Shown piece after piece: positions 35,881 to 43,793 of a stretch of 64,000 bases of DNA; the first letter of the stretch is position 1, and the number at the start of each line of letters is the position of its first letter. This DNA comes from Acidobacteria bacterium Ga0077534 (GTDB lineage: Bacteria; Acidobacteriota; Blastocatellia; Pyrinomonadales; Pyrinomonadaceae): the NCBI GenBank assembly GCA_001464455.1, contig LNEI01000010.1, positions 62,001 through 126,000 on the forward strand, in the 5' to 3' direction. The notes below the pieces were generated by a model. That model was not told where the DNA came from. It saw only the letters and a program-made list of their open reading frames with translations, and did no database searches. Position numbers and translations under genes: made by a program.

Positions 35881-35960
35881 ACTACCAACTAAGAACTGTA
35901 AACTACTAACTGTTTTTGAGAAAACCGATTTGAACAGTTAGTAGTCGTTAGTTGTTAGTT
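35881..35960. repeat. AACTACTAACT word-repeat inverted tract
   Basis: The left half 35881-35912 (accaactaag, aactgtaaact, actaactg) and the right half 35935-35960 (cagttagtag, tcgttagttg, ttagtt) are complementary. It fills the divergent gap between the epimerase and the HDAC-fold gene. A poorer tract of similar type (attagctaat, tttagttaga, tagcttttagct) lies at 34900-34940 after the FAD subunit start. Confidence 0.7.
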
Positions 35961-35971
35961 AATACTTTGTG

Positions 35972-36928
35972 ATGAAAACCGCGATTGTCCACCACCCGAT
36001 CTACGCAAAACATGATACCGGTTTTGGCCATCCCGAGACGCCGGTCAGGTATACCGCAGTAATGGAGGCGCTGAAAGAGGATGCCGGCGTTTGGGAGAGC
36101 CTTACGGAGATTACTCCAGAAAAGGCTTCTAAGGGGCTGATACAAGCTGCCCACTCGCCCCAGCACTACAAGCGTGTCGAGGGTGCGATCGAAAGCGGGC
36201 TCGACCGACTCGATGCGGATACCGTTATTTCATTTCAGTCTTTCGATGCGGCGTTAGCGGCGGCCGGCGGGGCGGTCGCGGCGGTCGACGCGGTAATGAG
36301 CGGGAAGGTCGACAACGCATTTGTCGCAGCCCGACCTCCAGGTCATCACGCAACGTCTGAACACGCGATGGGCTTTTGCCTGTTCAATAACGTCGCTGTC
36401 GCGGCGAGGCACGCGCAAAATTACAAAGGTATTGAGCGAGTTGCGATCATTGACTGGGATGTTCACCATGGCAACGGGACGCAGGGGATTTTCTACTCCG
36501 ACCCGACCGTTCATTTTTTCTCGATGCACCAATATCCCTGGTATCCGGGAACGGGCAGCCGCGGCGAATCGGGACAAGGGCGTGGGCTGGGTTCGACGCT
36601 GAATGTACCGGTCAAAGCAAACACCGATTCCCGCGAACAGAAACGAATGTTCGAAGCCGCAATTCAGGATATTTCACGTAACTTCCAGCCGGACTTCATC
36701 TTCATCTCGGCCGGTTTCGATGGCCACCTGACCGACCCGCTCGGCCAACTACGGCTCGAAAATGACGACTATATTTCGATGACGAAAACCGTAATGGACT
36801 GGGCAAACGAGGCCTGCGATGGGCGAATCGTGTCGGTGCTGGAAGGCGGTTACAACCTGGATACGTTGGGCGGAACTGTAAAAGCCCACGTGGCGGCAAT
36901 GTCCACTGCGGAAGCCCGCACGAAGTAA
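35972..36928 (+). CDS. Histone deacetylase-fold amidohydrolase (1)
   Basis: 318 residues from ATG 35972 (a GTG is just upstream). A zinc-dependent deacetylase of the HDAC/acetylpolyamine amidohydrolase family: RPPGHHA, IIDWDVHHGNGTQ with the zinc Asp and His, FISAGFDGH, and LEGGYNLDTL. The bacterial substrate may be acetylpolyamine or acetyl-lysine. Divergent from the hydroxyproline operon. The last residues TAEARTK and the TAA are encoded by element C2, so the native C-terminus has been replaced. Confidence 0.88.
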   Translation: MKTAIVHHPIYAKHDTGFGHPETPVRYTAVMEALKEDAGVWESLTEITPEKASKGLIQAAHSPQHYKRVEGAIESGLDRLDADTVISFQSFDAALAAAGGAVAAVDAVMSGKVDNAFVAARPPGHHATSEHAMGFCLFNNVAVAARHAQNYKGIERVAIIDWDVHHGNGTQGIFYSDPTVHFFSMHQYPWYPGTGSRGESGQGRGLGSTLNVPVKANTDSREQKRMFEAAIQDISRNFQPDFIFISAGFDGHLTDPLGQLRLENDDYISMTKTVMDWANEACDGRIVSVLEGGYNLDTLGGTVKAHVAAMSTAEARTK

Positions 36929-37048
36929 GGGCTCCCTCCGGAGGGAGACTGTGTCCTAGCAAATAGAAGGGTTATTAACGAACCTTTCTTCGTACTTATC
37001 AGCTTGGTTTTTCGTCGAGGGAGCCCTCACTTCGTGCGGCCCTCTGCA
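36907..37048. repeat. Palindromic element family C, copy C2; provides the stop of the HDAC-fold gene
   Basis: The left arm 36907-36935 (TGCGGAAGCCCGCACGAAGT..., then AAGGGCTCCC) and the right arm 37018-37048 (GGGAGCCCTCACTTCGTGCG, then GCCCTCTGCA), with an 80-base centre that has no visible gene. The TAA at 36926-36928 lies within the left arm. Confidence 0.85.
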
Positions 37049-37051
37049 TTA

Positions 37052-37846
37052 TTAAAAAAGCGACTTAGTCCAACCACCATCGACAGCGATCGAATTTCCG
37101 GTCATATAGCTCGCCCGTTCAGATACCAGAAACGCCGCCAGAGCGGCAAATTCTCTAGGTTCGCCGAGGCGACGCATCGGGATCTCCGAATGCCACCGAT
37201 CCTTGACCTGATCGGGCGAAATATTCTCCTTGTTAGCGATAAACTCGATCAATTCTTCGAGACGCTCGGTTCTTGTGTAGCCGGGAAGGATGTTATTAAC
37301 GGTCACGCCGTCGGCAGCGACCTCGTTTGCGAGGGTTTTGGCGAATCCTGTGACCGCCGCTCGTAAACTGTTGGAGAGCATTAGGTTGTCGACTGGCTGT
37401 TTTGATGCGATCGACGTGATGTTGAGGATGCGTCCCCATTTCCGTTCTTTCATGCCTGGAAGGACGAGCCGCGTAAATCGGACCACACTTGATAGTAGGA
37501 TCTGCGTGGCTTCATCCCACGAGGCCTCGCTCAATCCATCAAAATTACCGGCGGGAGGGCCTCCGCTGTTGGTTACGAGAATGTCGACGCGACCAAATTT
37601 TTCTAGAGCGGCCGTGACGATGCGTTCGATATCGGCCGATACCGAAACATCGCCAGCTACCCCGAGAATTTCCGCTTCATGCCGAGAGCGTATCGATGCC
37701 GCCGCTTGTTCGATCGATACGGCACGACGCGAACAGATGACGAGCGAACAGCCTTCTGCGGCGAGCTCATCAGCAACCGCAAAGCCTAACCCCTGACTCG
37801 CCGCGCAGACCAGGGCGACTTTTCCTTTCAATCCGAGATCCATCAT
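37052..37846 (-). CDS. SDR-fold oxidoreductase with atypical active site
   Basis: 264 residues from ATG 37846 (ATGATG overlaps the cupin stop). A Rossmann start (ALVCAASQGLGFAVADELA) and LVTNSGGPP. The ending YMTGNSIAVDGGWTKS is as in FabG-like reductases. The usual YxxxK is replaced by DNLMLSNSLRAAV: no Tyr, and Arg instead of Lys, a feature of one SDR subgroup. The substrate is unknown. Co-transcribed with the cupin; the 3' end abuts element C2. Confidence 0.82.
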   Translation of the reverse strand: MMDLGLKGKVALVCAASQGLGFAVADELAAEGCSLVICSRRAVSIEQAAASIRSRHEAEILGVAGDVSVSADIERIVTAALEKFGRVDILVTNSGGPPAGNFDGLSEASWDEATQILLSSVVRFTRLVLPGMKERKWGRILNITSIASKQPVDNLMLSNSLRAAVTGFAKTLANEVAADGVTVNNILPGYTRTERLEELIEFIANKENISPDQVKDRWHSEIPMRRLGEPREFAALAAFLVSERASYMTGNSIAVDGGWTKSLF

Positions 37847-38214
37847 TTCTGCCTCAGATAGTCGTCCGTCTTGTCGATCCAATCTTGTCGAGGCGGGCTG
37901 AAAATGTCGACGTCTAGGGTATCTTCGAGGGCTTCGGCCTTGTGGAGAACGCCGCCGGGGATGACCAAAACCTCGCCCGCACTGACGATCTGCTCGCGCA
38001 TTTCTTCGCCGATCCAGAATTTTAGCGAGCCTTCGAGAATGTAGGTCAGCTGCTCATTTTCATGCGAGTGCTGAGGTACGATGCAGCCTTTCTTGAGATA
38101 CACGTGTGCGAGCATCATCTTATCGGCGGTGATCAGGCGGCGGTCGAGCAGGTCGGTGACCGACTCTTTGGGCATGTCTTCCCAGCGAAAGAACGAGGTG
38201 GTTTTTTGTTCCAT
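37843..38214 (-). CDS. Cupin-domain protein
   Basis: 123 residues, one conserved beta-barrel: PQHSHENEQLTYILEGSLKFWIG (cupin motif 1 with His, His and Glu) and PGGVLHKAEAL (motif 2 His). Metal binding is likely. Of the type that accompanies sugar or aromatic catabolism. Its stop overlaps the SDR start (ATGATG), so the two are translationally coupled and probably act on the same substrate. Confidence 0.85.
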   Translation of the reverse strand: MEQKTTSFFRWEDMPKESVTDLLDRRLITADKMMLAHVYLKKGCIVPQHSHENEQLTYILEGSLKFWIGEEMREQIVSAGEVLVIPGGVLHKAEALEDTLDVDIFSPPRQDWIDKTDDYLRQK

Positions 38215-38326
38215 ATTGAGACAAATATATGTCGAGAGTGTTCACGAAGCAAGGAGGCTTGTTGCTCGCGACGAGTGTGCTATTATCGAGACATAAACCG
38301 ACAGATTTGCCCTTTGGAGTTTTGCT

Positions 38327-38608
38327 ATGCCTGACGTCGAAATCTCATGTGTTCAATGCAAGGACATCTTTCTCTTCTCAGAAAAAGAACAGGAAATGTT
38401 CTATCAAAGGAACATGATGCAGCCGCAGCGGTGCCCTAAATGCCGCTCGAAAAAGGCGGCTCTCAGGCCTGACGCCCCGACGCGTTACGAGATAGTCTGC
38501 GACAACTGCGGCAAGCACGACACGGTTCCGTTTCAACCGAAGGTCGGCCGGTCGGTCATGTGCAAAGAGTGTCACGAGGCAAGCCGCTCGCGAGCAAGAC
38601 ACGCCTGA
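38327..38608 (+). CDS. Zinc-ribbon protein
   Basis: 93 residues with three Cys pairs: CVQC (8-11), CPKC near 36-39, and CDNC with CKEC further on, so probably two zinc ribbons. The last ribbon (YEIVCDNCGKHDTVPFQPKVGRSVMCKECH) is the CxxCx(n)CxxC small zinc-binding type often seen as a free-standing protein. Function unknown; nucleic-acid binding is plausible. Confidence 0.75.
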   Translation: MPDVEISCVQCKDIFLFSEKEQEMFYQRNMMQPQRCPKCRSKKAALRPDAPTRYEIVCDNCGKHDTVPFQPKVGRSVMCKECHEASRSRARHA

Positions 38609-38709
38609 GAGGGGAAAAGGGAAAAGGGGAAAGAGTGTAAAAGCTCTCGTGAGTCTGCAGTCTTGTCCTTTTCAACTTTTCGACTTTTTCACTTTTAACC
38701 TTTTCCACC
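38608..38709. repeat. GGGAAAAGG / CCTTTTC word-repeat inverted tract
   Basis: The left half 38608-38643 repeats ggggaaaag and ggaaagag. The right half 38665-38709 repeats tccttttcaa, cttttcgac, tttttcac and ccttttcc. It fills the gap between the zinc-ribbon and enoyl-CoA hydratase genes. Confidence 0.65.
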
Positions 38710-38723
38710 GTTAAACTTCCTTT

Positions 38724-39518
38724 ATGAACTTCGAAACAGTCATTTACGAATTGAAAGACAGCGTCGCGACAGTGACGATGAATCGCCCTGATGCTTTGAA
38801 CGCACTGTCGATGCAGTTGACAGTCGATCTTGACCGAGCGTTTCGGCAGTCGATCCTGGATGGAGCAAGGGCAGTCGTTTTGACCGGTACCGGCCGGGCT
38901 TTTTGCTCTGGAGGCGACCTTCGTGAGATGCAGTCGATGTGGGAAAAAGAAGGCCGCATCGAGGCTTTTCTCGAAGATCCGCTCGGGGCTCTGCACGGCG
39001 TGATAAGGCTTATTCGTGACACACCGATCCCGTTTGTCGCTGCGGTCAATGGTGTTTGTGCCGGAGCCGGGGTTAATTTTGCCCTTGCCTGCGACATCGT
39101 TATCGCTGCCGAAGATGCTTCATTTCGCGAGGCGTTTGTTCGTATCGGACTGTCGCCGGATTGCGGCGGAACGTTCTTCCTCCCGCGAGCTGTCGGTGAA
39201 AAGATCGCTGCCGAGTTATTCATGACAGGTGATTCCGTTTCCGCCGAGCGAGCCCTTCGAATCGGCATGATCAATCACGTCGTGCAACCTCAATTGCTCG
39301 CGGTCGAGGCCGCAAAGATGGCCGCAAAACTCGCCGCCGGCCCGACCGGGTCGATCGCCCGCATCAAACAGATGCTCAACGCCTCATTCTCAAACGACCT
39401 CGCCGCCCAGCTCGCGCTCGAACACGAATGTCAGATCGAATCGGGCAAATCCGAGGATTTTCGAGAGGGCGTCGCTGCGTTCTTCGAAAAACGTCCGCCG
39501 AACTTTAGCGGCCGATAG
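38724..39518 (+). CDS. Enoyl-CoA hydratase/isomerase family protein
   Basis: 264 residues of the crotonase fold: TVTMNRPDALNALS, GTGRAFCSGGDLREM and NGVCAGAGVNFALACDIVIA form the oxyanion hole, then FVRIGLSPDCGGTFFLPR. The Asp of SPDCGG resembles PaaG-type hydratases/isomerases. A role in fatty-acid or aromatic CoA-thioester degradation is likely; the specific substrate is not evident. Confidence 0.88.
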   Translation: MNFETVIYELKDSVATVTMNRPDALNALSMQLTVDLDRAFRQSILDGARAVVLTGTGRAFCSGGDLREMQSMWEKEGRIEAFLEDPLGALHGVIRLIRDTPIPFVAAVNGVCAGAGVNFALACDIVIAAEDASFREAFVRIGLSPDCGGTFFLPRAVGEKIAAELFMTGDSVSAERALRIGMINHVVQPQLLAVEAAKMAAKLAAGPTGSIARIKQMLNASFSNDLAAQLALEHECQIESGKSEDFREGVAAFFEKRPPNFSGR

Positions 39519-39546
39519 AGCGAGTGAAGATCGAGAAGCTATTGAA

Positions 39547-39576
39547 GGGCACCGCCTGCGGGTTGGTGCCCTCTTT
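39547..39576 (+). terminator. Probable terminator after the enoyl-CoA hydratase gene
   Basis: GGGCACC-N11-GGTGCCC is followed by TCTTTA. The stem is strong and the T tail short. It lies about 30 bases past the stop. Confidence 0.45.
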
Positions 39577-39599
39577 AGCGCTTTTCGTAGAATAAACTG

Positions 39600-40508
39600 A
39601 TGGCAAATTACCGCGTTTTCTATTCACCAAACTACTACGCCGACATTGGCGAGGGCCATGTATTTCCGATCCGTAAGTTTGAGATAGCAAAGGATATTTT
39701 GCTTGGTGAGGGAACACTGAGACCCGAGGAGATAGTGGCTCCGGACCTAGTGGCGAGAGAGGACCTGTTGCTTGTACATACGCCCGATTACATTGATCGA
39801 CTTTCGGCCGGCGAACTTACGGCAAAAGAAGTGAGAAAGTTGGGATTGCCGTGGTCCGACGCTCTCGTTAGGCGGTCCTTTACGGCGATCTCTGGGACAA
39901 TAAATGCCTCACGTCGGGCTTTGGTGGACGGCGTTTCTTCAAATCTGGCAGGCGGCACACATCATGCGTATCCGGATCGTGGCGAAGGGTTTTGCGTACT
40001 GAATGACGTCGCGGTTTCGATTCGCCTACTACAGCGGGAACGCCTCGCGTCGAGGTTTCTGATCATCGACCTCGATGTTCATCAGGGCAATGGGACGGCA
40101 TTCATTTTTCGTGATTCACCTGAGGTTTTCACTTTTTCGATGCACGGGGCGAAGAACTTTCCGCTGTTCAAGGAGACTTCGCGGCTTGATATCGAACTCG
40201 CCGACGGCACCGGCGACGATGAATATCTCGAAACGCTCGACCACGCACTATCGCGGCTTCGGCTCCATAACGCAGACATCATCTTTTACCTCGCCGGTGC
40301 CGACCCATATCTCCATGACCGGCTGGGCCGGTTATGCCTTACTAAAGAAGGCTTAAAACGCCGGGACGAGACCGTGCTGCGCTTTGCTCGCGAAGAGGGA
40401 ATCCCGATCGTCACAACCCTCAGCGGCGGCTACGCCGAAGATATCGCGGATACGGTAGATATTCATTGCAATACGATCAGGGCGGTTAAGGATGTCATGT
40501 TTAGCTAA
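39600..40508 (+). CDS. Histone deacetylase-fold amidohydrolase (2)
   Basis: 302 residues of the class IV-like bacterial HDAC group: AGGTHHAYPDRGEGFCVLNDVAV with the His pair, LIIDLDVHQGNGTAF with the zinc ligands, GADPYLHDRLGRL and TTLSGGYAEDI. The sequence is distant from the HDAC-fold gene at 35972, so it is not a recent duplicate. The 3' end overlaps the convergent ParE gene by 8 bases. Confidence 0.88.
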   Translation: MANYRVFYSPNYYADIGEGHVFPIRKFEIAKDILLGEGTLRPEEIVAPDLVAREDLLLVHTPDYIDRLSAGELTAKEVRKLGLPWSDALVRRSFTAISGTINASRRALVDGVSSNLAGGTHHAYPDRGEGFCVLNDVAVSIRLLQRERLASRFLIIDLDVHQGNGTAFIFRDSPEVFTFSMHGAKNFPLFKETSRLDIELADGTGDDEYLETLDHALSRLRLHNADIIFYLAGADPYLHDRLGRLCLTKEGLKRRDETVLRFAREEGIPIVTTLSGGYAEDIADTVDIHCNTIRAVKDVMFS

Positions 40509-40791
40509 AAAGCTCGTCTAGATCCCGAGCTGCATGGAGAATCCTTGCGATGCAAACAGTTCCGGCCCAGATTCGGTAGAAGACGACGTAATTATCCTCG
40601 GGAAAGCTGCGGAGACCTTGACTGATCTCAGGCCGTTCGCGGCCCATCTCGGGATTTTCTGCCATTAGTTCAAAAAGGCTAGTGAAGCGGTCGTTGAGTC
40701 TAATCGCGGCATCAATATCCTCACCTGCGATGTAAACTAAGATCTCCGCGAAATCGCCTTCAGCCTGAGAAGTTAAATTGTATTTAGGCAT
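40501..40791 (-). CDS. parE: ParE/RelE-family toxin
   Basis: 96 residues. A ParE-type fold: NLTSQAEGDFAEILVYIA, LFELMAENPEMGRERPEI, LRSFPEDNYVVFYRI and IARILHAARDLDELF (the typical end). ParE toxins inhibit gyrase; RelE relatives cut mRNA. Starts 8 bases inside the antitoxin gene. The last codons overlap the convergent HDAC-fold gene. Confidence 0.88.
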   Translation of the reverse strand: MPKYNLTSQAEGDFAEILVYIAGEDIDAAIRLNDRFTSLFELMAENPEMGRERPEISQGLRSFPEDNYVVFYRIWAGTVCIARILHAARDLDELFS

Positions 40792-41047
40792 CTTGTTTCT
40801 GACTTAACAGCTGAGCCCGAAAGGCGGCCATGACTTCCGCTCCGTCTCGCATTCGTCCGCCTTCCATATCGTCGATGCCCTTCTGAATTTCGATTTGCAG
40901 AGCCTCGAGTTTGCGTGCCCGCAACTCGTCGCGCTCACTGAGAAGCCTTAGGCCTTCACGGACGACTTCGCTGGCCGAGGTGTACATACCGGTTCTAACT
41001 TTCGCTGCAATTAGATTTTCAAGTTCGGGTGTGATCGATACATTCAT
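40784..41047 (-). CDS. parD: ParD-family antitoxin
   Basis: 87 residues. An N-terminal ribbon-helix-helix (MNVSITPELENLIAAKVRTGMYTSASEVVREGLRLL) for dimerisation and operator binding, and a flexible C-terminal part that would bind ParE. Upstream partner of the toxin gene; the pair should repress its own promoter. Confidence 0.9.
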   Translation of the reverse strand: MNVSITPELENLIAAKVRTGMYTSASEVVREGLRLLSERDELRARKLEALQIEIQKGIDDMEGGRMRDGAEVMAAFRAQLLSQKQDA

Positions 41048-41153
41048 TCACCCACTATAACAGAAGTTGCTACTGATAACGAAAATTAGCATAGGCGACT
41101 CAAATCGTGCGTCTCGCTCTGACAACCGACTCTTCACGCCGTATCCTATTGAG

Positions 41154-42500
41154 ATGCATTCGCTGACCTATTGGGAGCTGATTCGCGGGAACCGAAATTT
41201 TCGCAATCTGCTGGCCGGGCAATTTATTTCGGAGCTTGGGAACTGGTTCAATTTTATTGCGGGCCTCGGTTTGGTGCGGTTGGTTTCGGATGCTTCGCCG
41301 ACGGCGGCGGGGTTGTTTTTTGTGGCGCGGTTGATACCGTTTGCGATCACTTCGCCTTTCGCAGGGACATTTGTAGACAGGTTTTCGCGGCGGCAGGTGA
41401 TGATCTGGACAGATATCTTCCGGGTCGTCATCGCACTTTCGTTCTTGCTTGTAAACGATCCAGGCGACCTTTGGATAGCTTATCTTGCGACTGTTTTACT
41501 TCACTTCTTTGGAGCTTTTTTCGATGGCGCGAAGAACGCAGCGGCTCCGAATCTGGCGGGGAAGGAAGGTTTGCTCGCGGCGACCGCTCTTTTATTTTCA
41601 ACCAGGTTTTTACTAATGGCGATCGGGTCGGCGCTCGGCGGATGGGCGGCTTACGCGTTTGGTTATAAGGCAGCTTTCATCATCAATGCCGCTTCGTTCG
41701 CGGTTTCAGCGTACACGGTTTGGCTGATACCGGAAGAAGCAACGAGGGACGAGGAAACAGGCGAGCGGATGCGCCAGCTGAAACGGCGTCGATCTGGGGA
41801 GCAGACGGAGAACGACGCCACGGACAAATCAGGGACTCTTTCAAACGAGCAGCCCTCGTTCATGGCCGAACTCCGCGAGGGGCTTGTTTACACGGTGAAA
41901 AACCATTTTGCGTTCACGATCTTGATCATGAACGTGATCTGGGCGACGGGCGGTGGTTCGATCAATGTGATCTTCGAGCGGCTGGGCGGGGTTTATTTTG
42001 CCGAGACTGAGAAATGGCATCCTGACGTAGCGGTCGCGATGATGTGGACGGCGACGGGTTTTGGCCTGGCGTTTGGGATGCTGATCGCGAGGCGGACATC
42101 GATGTACCTCGACCGCAAGGGCCGCAACTACGGCTTCATCGGATGGGCCTTGATCGTTCATGGGATAATGTTCGCATTTGGCGGTCTGGCGACCACTCTG
42201 TGGGTCTTTGCGTTGATCGCTTTCGTTTCGAGGGCGCTGGTCGGCGTCGAATACGCGGTGCAGGAGACGATGTTCCAGCGCAGCCTCCCCGATTACATTC
42301 GCGGAAGAATTTCGACGCTCGACCGTGGAGCGGAGTTAACGATGTTTGGACTGTCGAGTTACGTTTCGAGCGAATTGATGTATTACATAACGCCACAGAC
42401 GCTGACCGTTTTATCCGGGTTGCTTTCGGCGATGGCGGGCGTGGTTTGGTTCTGCCGCGAACGGGGACGGCATCCGGCTCAGGTGGAGGAAACGGCCTGA
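41154..42500 (+). CDS. MFS transporter (macrolide-efflux/enterobactin exporter-like)
   Basis: 448 residues from ATG 41154; earlier in-frame codons are unlikely to be used. It begins LTYWELIRGNRNFRNLLAGQFISELGNWFNFIAGLGLV, typical of the MFS_3 group of drug/siderophore exporters, and has about 11-12 membrane segments with a long central cytoplasmic loop (about 190-240, charged). FVDRFSRRQVMIWTDIFR is the loop 2-3 signature. Substrate unknown. Confidence 0.88.
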   Translation: MHSLTYWELIRGNRNFRNLLAGQFISELGNWFNFIAGLGLVRLVSDASPTAAGLFFVARLIPFAITSPFAGTFVDRFSRRQVMIWTDIFRVVIALSFLLVNDPGDLWIAYLATVLLHFFGAFFDGAKNAAAPNLAGKEGLLAATALLFSTRFLLMAIGSALGGWAAYAFGYKAAFIINAASFAVSAYTVWLIPEEATRDEETGERMRQLKRRRSGEQTENDATDKSGTLSNEQPSFMAELREGLVYTVKNHFAFTILIMNVIWATGGGSINVIFERLGGVYFAETEKWHPDVAVAMMWTATGFGLAFGMLIARRTSMYLDRKGRNYGFIGWALIVHGIMFAFGGLATTLWVFALIAFVSRALVGVEYAVQETMFQRSLPDYIRGRISTLDRGAELTMFGLSSYVSSELMYYITPQTLTVLSGLLSAMAGVVWFCRERGRHPAQVEETA

Positions 42501-42502
42501 TA

Positions 42503-42820
42503 CTAACGCTTGAGTTTTACTGCGGTACCATAAACGAGGATCTCGGATGCATTGCTCATTATCGAACTTGTCGTGAAACGCAGCCCGATGACTGCGTCAG
42601 CATTTAGGTCGAGAGCGGCCGCAACCAGCCGTTTAATGGCCGTTTGGCGGGCTTCGGTGAGCATTTCGGTGTAGCCTGAGATCTCGCCGCCGACGAGAGA
42701 CTTTAGTCCGGCCATGATGTCCTTGCCGACGTGTTTCGTCTGCACAACGTTGCCGGTCACAACGCCAACTATCTCGCTGACTTCCCATCCAGGGATCGAT
42801 TCCGTCGTGGTGTAGATCAT
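42503..42820 (-). CDS. YbjQ/UPF0145 family protein
   Basis: 105 residues: TTTESIPGWEVSEIVGVVTGNVVQTKHVGKDIMAGLKSLVGGEISGYTEML and ALDLNADAVIGLRF. The family forms pentameric rings and is sometimes called heavy-metal-binding; function unproven. Convergent with the transporter gene. Confidence 0.92.
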   Translation of the reverse strand: MIYTTTESIPGWEVSEIVGVVTGNVVQTKHVGKDIMAGLKSLVGGEISGYTEMLTEARQTAIKRLVAAALDLNADAVIGLRFTTSSIMSNASEILVYGTAVKLKR

Positions 42821-42852
42821 TTACACTCGCCCTCCTAAATTGGCTTAGTGGT

Positions 42853-43785
42853 TCAAGCCGTAATGATGACAGCTTTGGTGCCGGTCAGCTCCGAAAAATC
42901 CTTTGTAAAAACGGTGTCGACCCGGCGGATCTTGGCGATCGTGTCCGCGATATCTTGAGTCTGGATGAAGCCGTCCTCGACATGGGCGATGGCCCATTTC
43001 TTTATATGAGACGCCCGGCTGAGGGTTTCCTCGAGCAAGTGAAGATACTGTGATTTAGTTTCCGTCGCCGCCCCAAGTTTTCCGTGAAGGCGCGATTCGA
43101 GTTCGGGCCAGAAATCACTTCCGCCCCGCAGCCATTCCTCGCGCCAAGCTGCACGGCCGAGATGCGTTCTCTCGCTCTGTGCATGCGGGTGCGGAAGACG
43201 CAGGAACATCAGATCAGCTGTGGTCTCGACGACAAACTCGTCGGCGATCATGTTATGGCAGGTGTTGTTTTGGCCGTTGATATAGCTCGACGGATGCACT
43301 GCGAGCAGCCGCCGAAAAACATTCGAAAGCGGTTGCCGGATCTCACGGGAGTCCTTATCGAACGACATTGCGTAATCGCCAGTTGACATCGCGACGGTTG
43401 CCGCAATGGCCCTCGTCATCGGCGTTGCGAGACGGTCGATGTTGCGGCGAACATTATCAAACCACCACGCATCGGTCTCACTAAACCAAGAGGTAAGTGC
43501 CGGATTTTGAAGGCGATAGCCGGGGACATATGCGTCTTCGAGAACGCATTCGATGTTATCCGTGGAAAGAGATTCTCCTCCGCCTACGAGATCAGCTAGG
43601 GAACGCGTATAAGCCGATTGCAGAGCGTCATTCGCGGCAACTTTGACGTTCCAACGCTTAAGATAGGCTCCGAGGGAAGTCTGCTCCGAAAATGGCAATG
43701 CTACGGAGGAAAACGTGAGGCGCCGCAAGACATTTAGGTCAAAGGCGAGCCAGCTTTTCGGTGAGATCTTTGTTTGGCCGTGCAT
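42853..43785 (-). CDS. Protein of unknown function, faintly similar to D12-class DNA adenine methylases
   Basis: 310 residues. The N-terminal segment with TSLGAYLKRWNVKVAANDALQSAYTRS looks like the first Rossmann strands of a D12 adenine-specific methyltransferase, and the C-terminal IRRVDTVFTKDFSELTGTKAVIITA recalls the end of such enzymes. No DPPY or NPPY catalytic motif is found in between, so activity as a methylase is unlikely. It follows the HD-GYP gene by 8 bases and is probably its partner. The resemblance is weak and from memory only. Confidence 0.5.
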   Translation of the reverse strand: MHGQTKISPKSWLAFDLNVLRRLTFSSVALPFSEQTSLGAYLKRWNVKVAANDALQSAYTRSLADLVGGGESLSTDNIECVLEDAYVPGYRLQNPALTSWFSETDAWWFDNVRRNIDRLATPMTRAIAATVAMSTGDYAMSFDKDSREIRQPLSNVFRRLLAVHPSSYINGQNNTCHNMIADEFVVETTADLMFLRLPHPHAQSERTHLGRAAWREEWLRGGSDFWPELESRLHGKLGAATETKSQYLHLLEETLSRASHIKKWAIAHVEDGFIQTQDIADTIAKIRRVDTVFTKDFSELTGTKAVIITA

Positions 43786-43793
43786 AGAAACTG

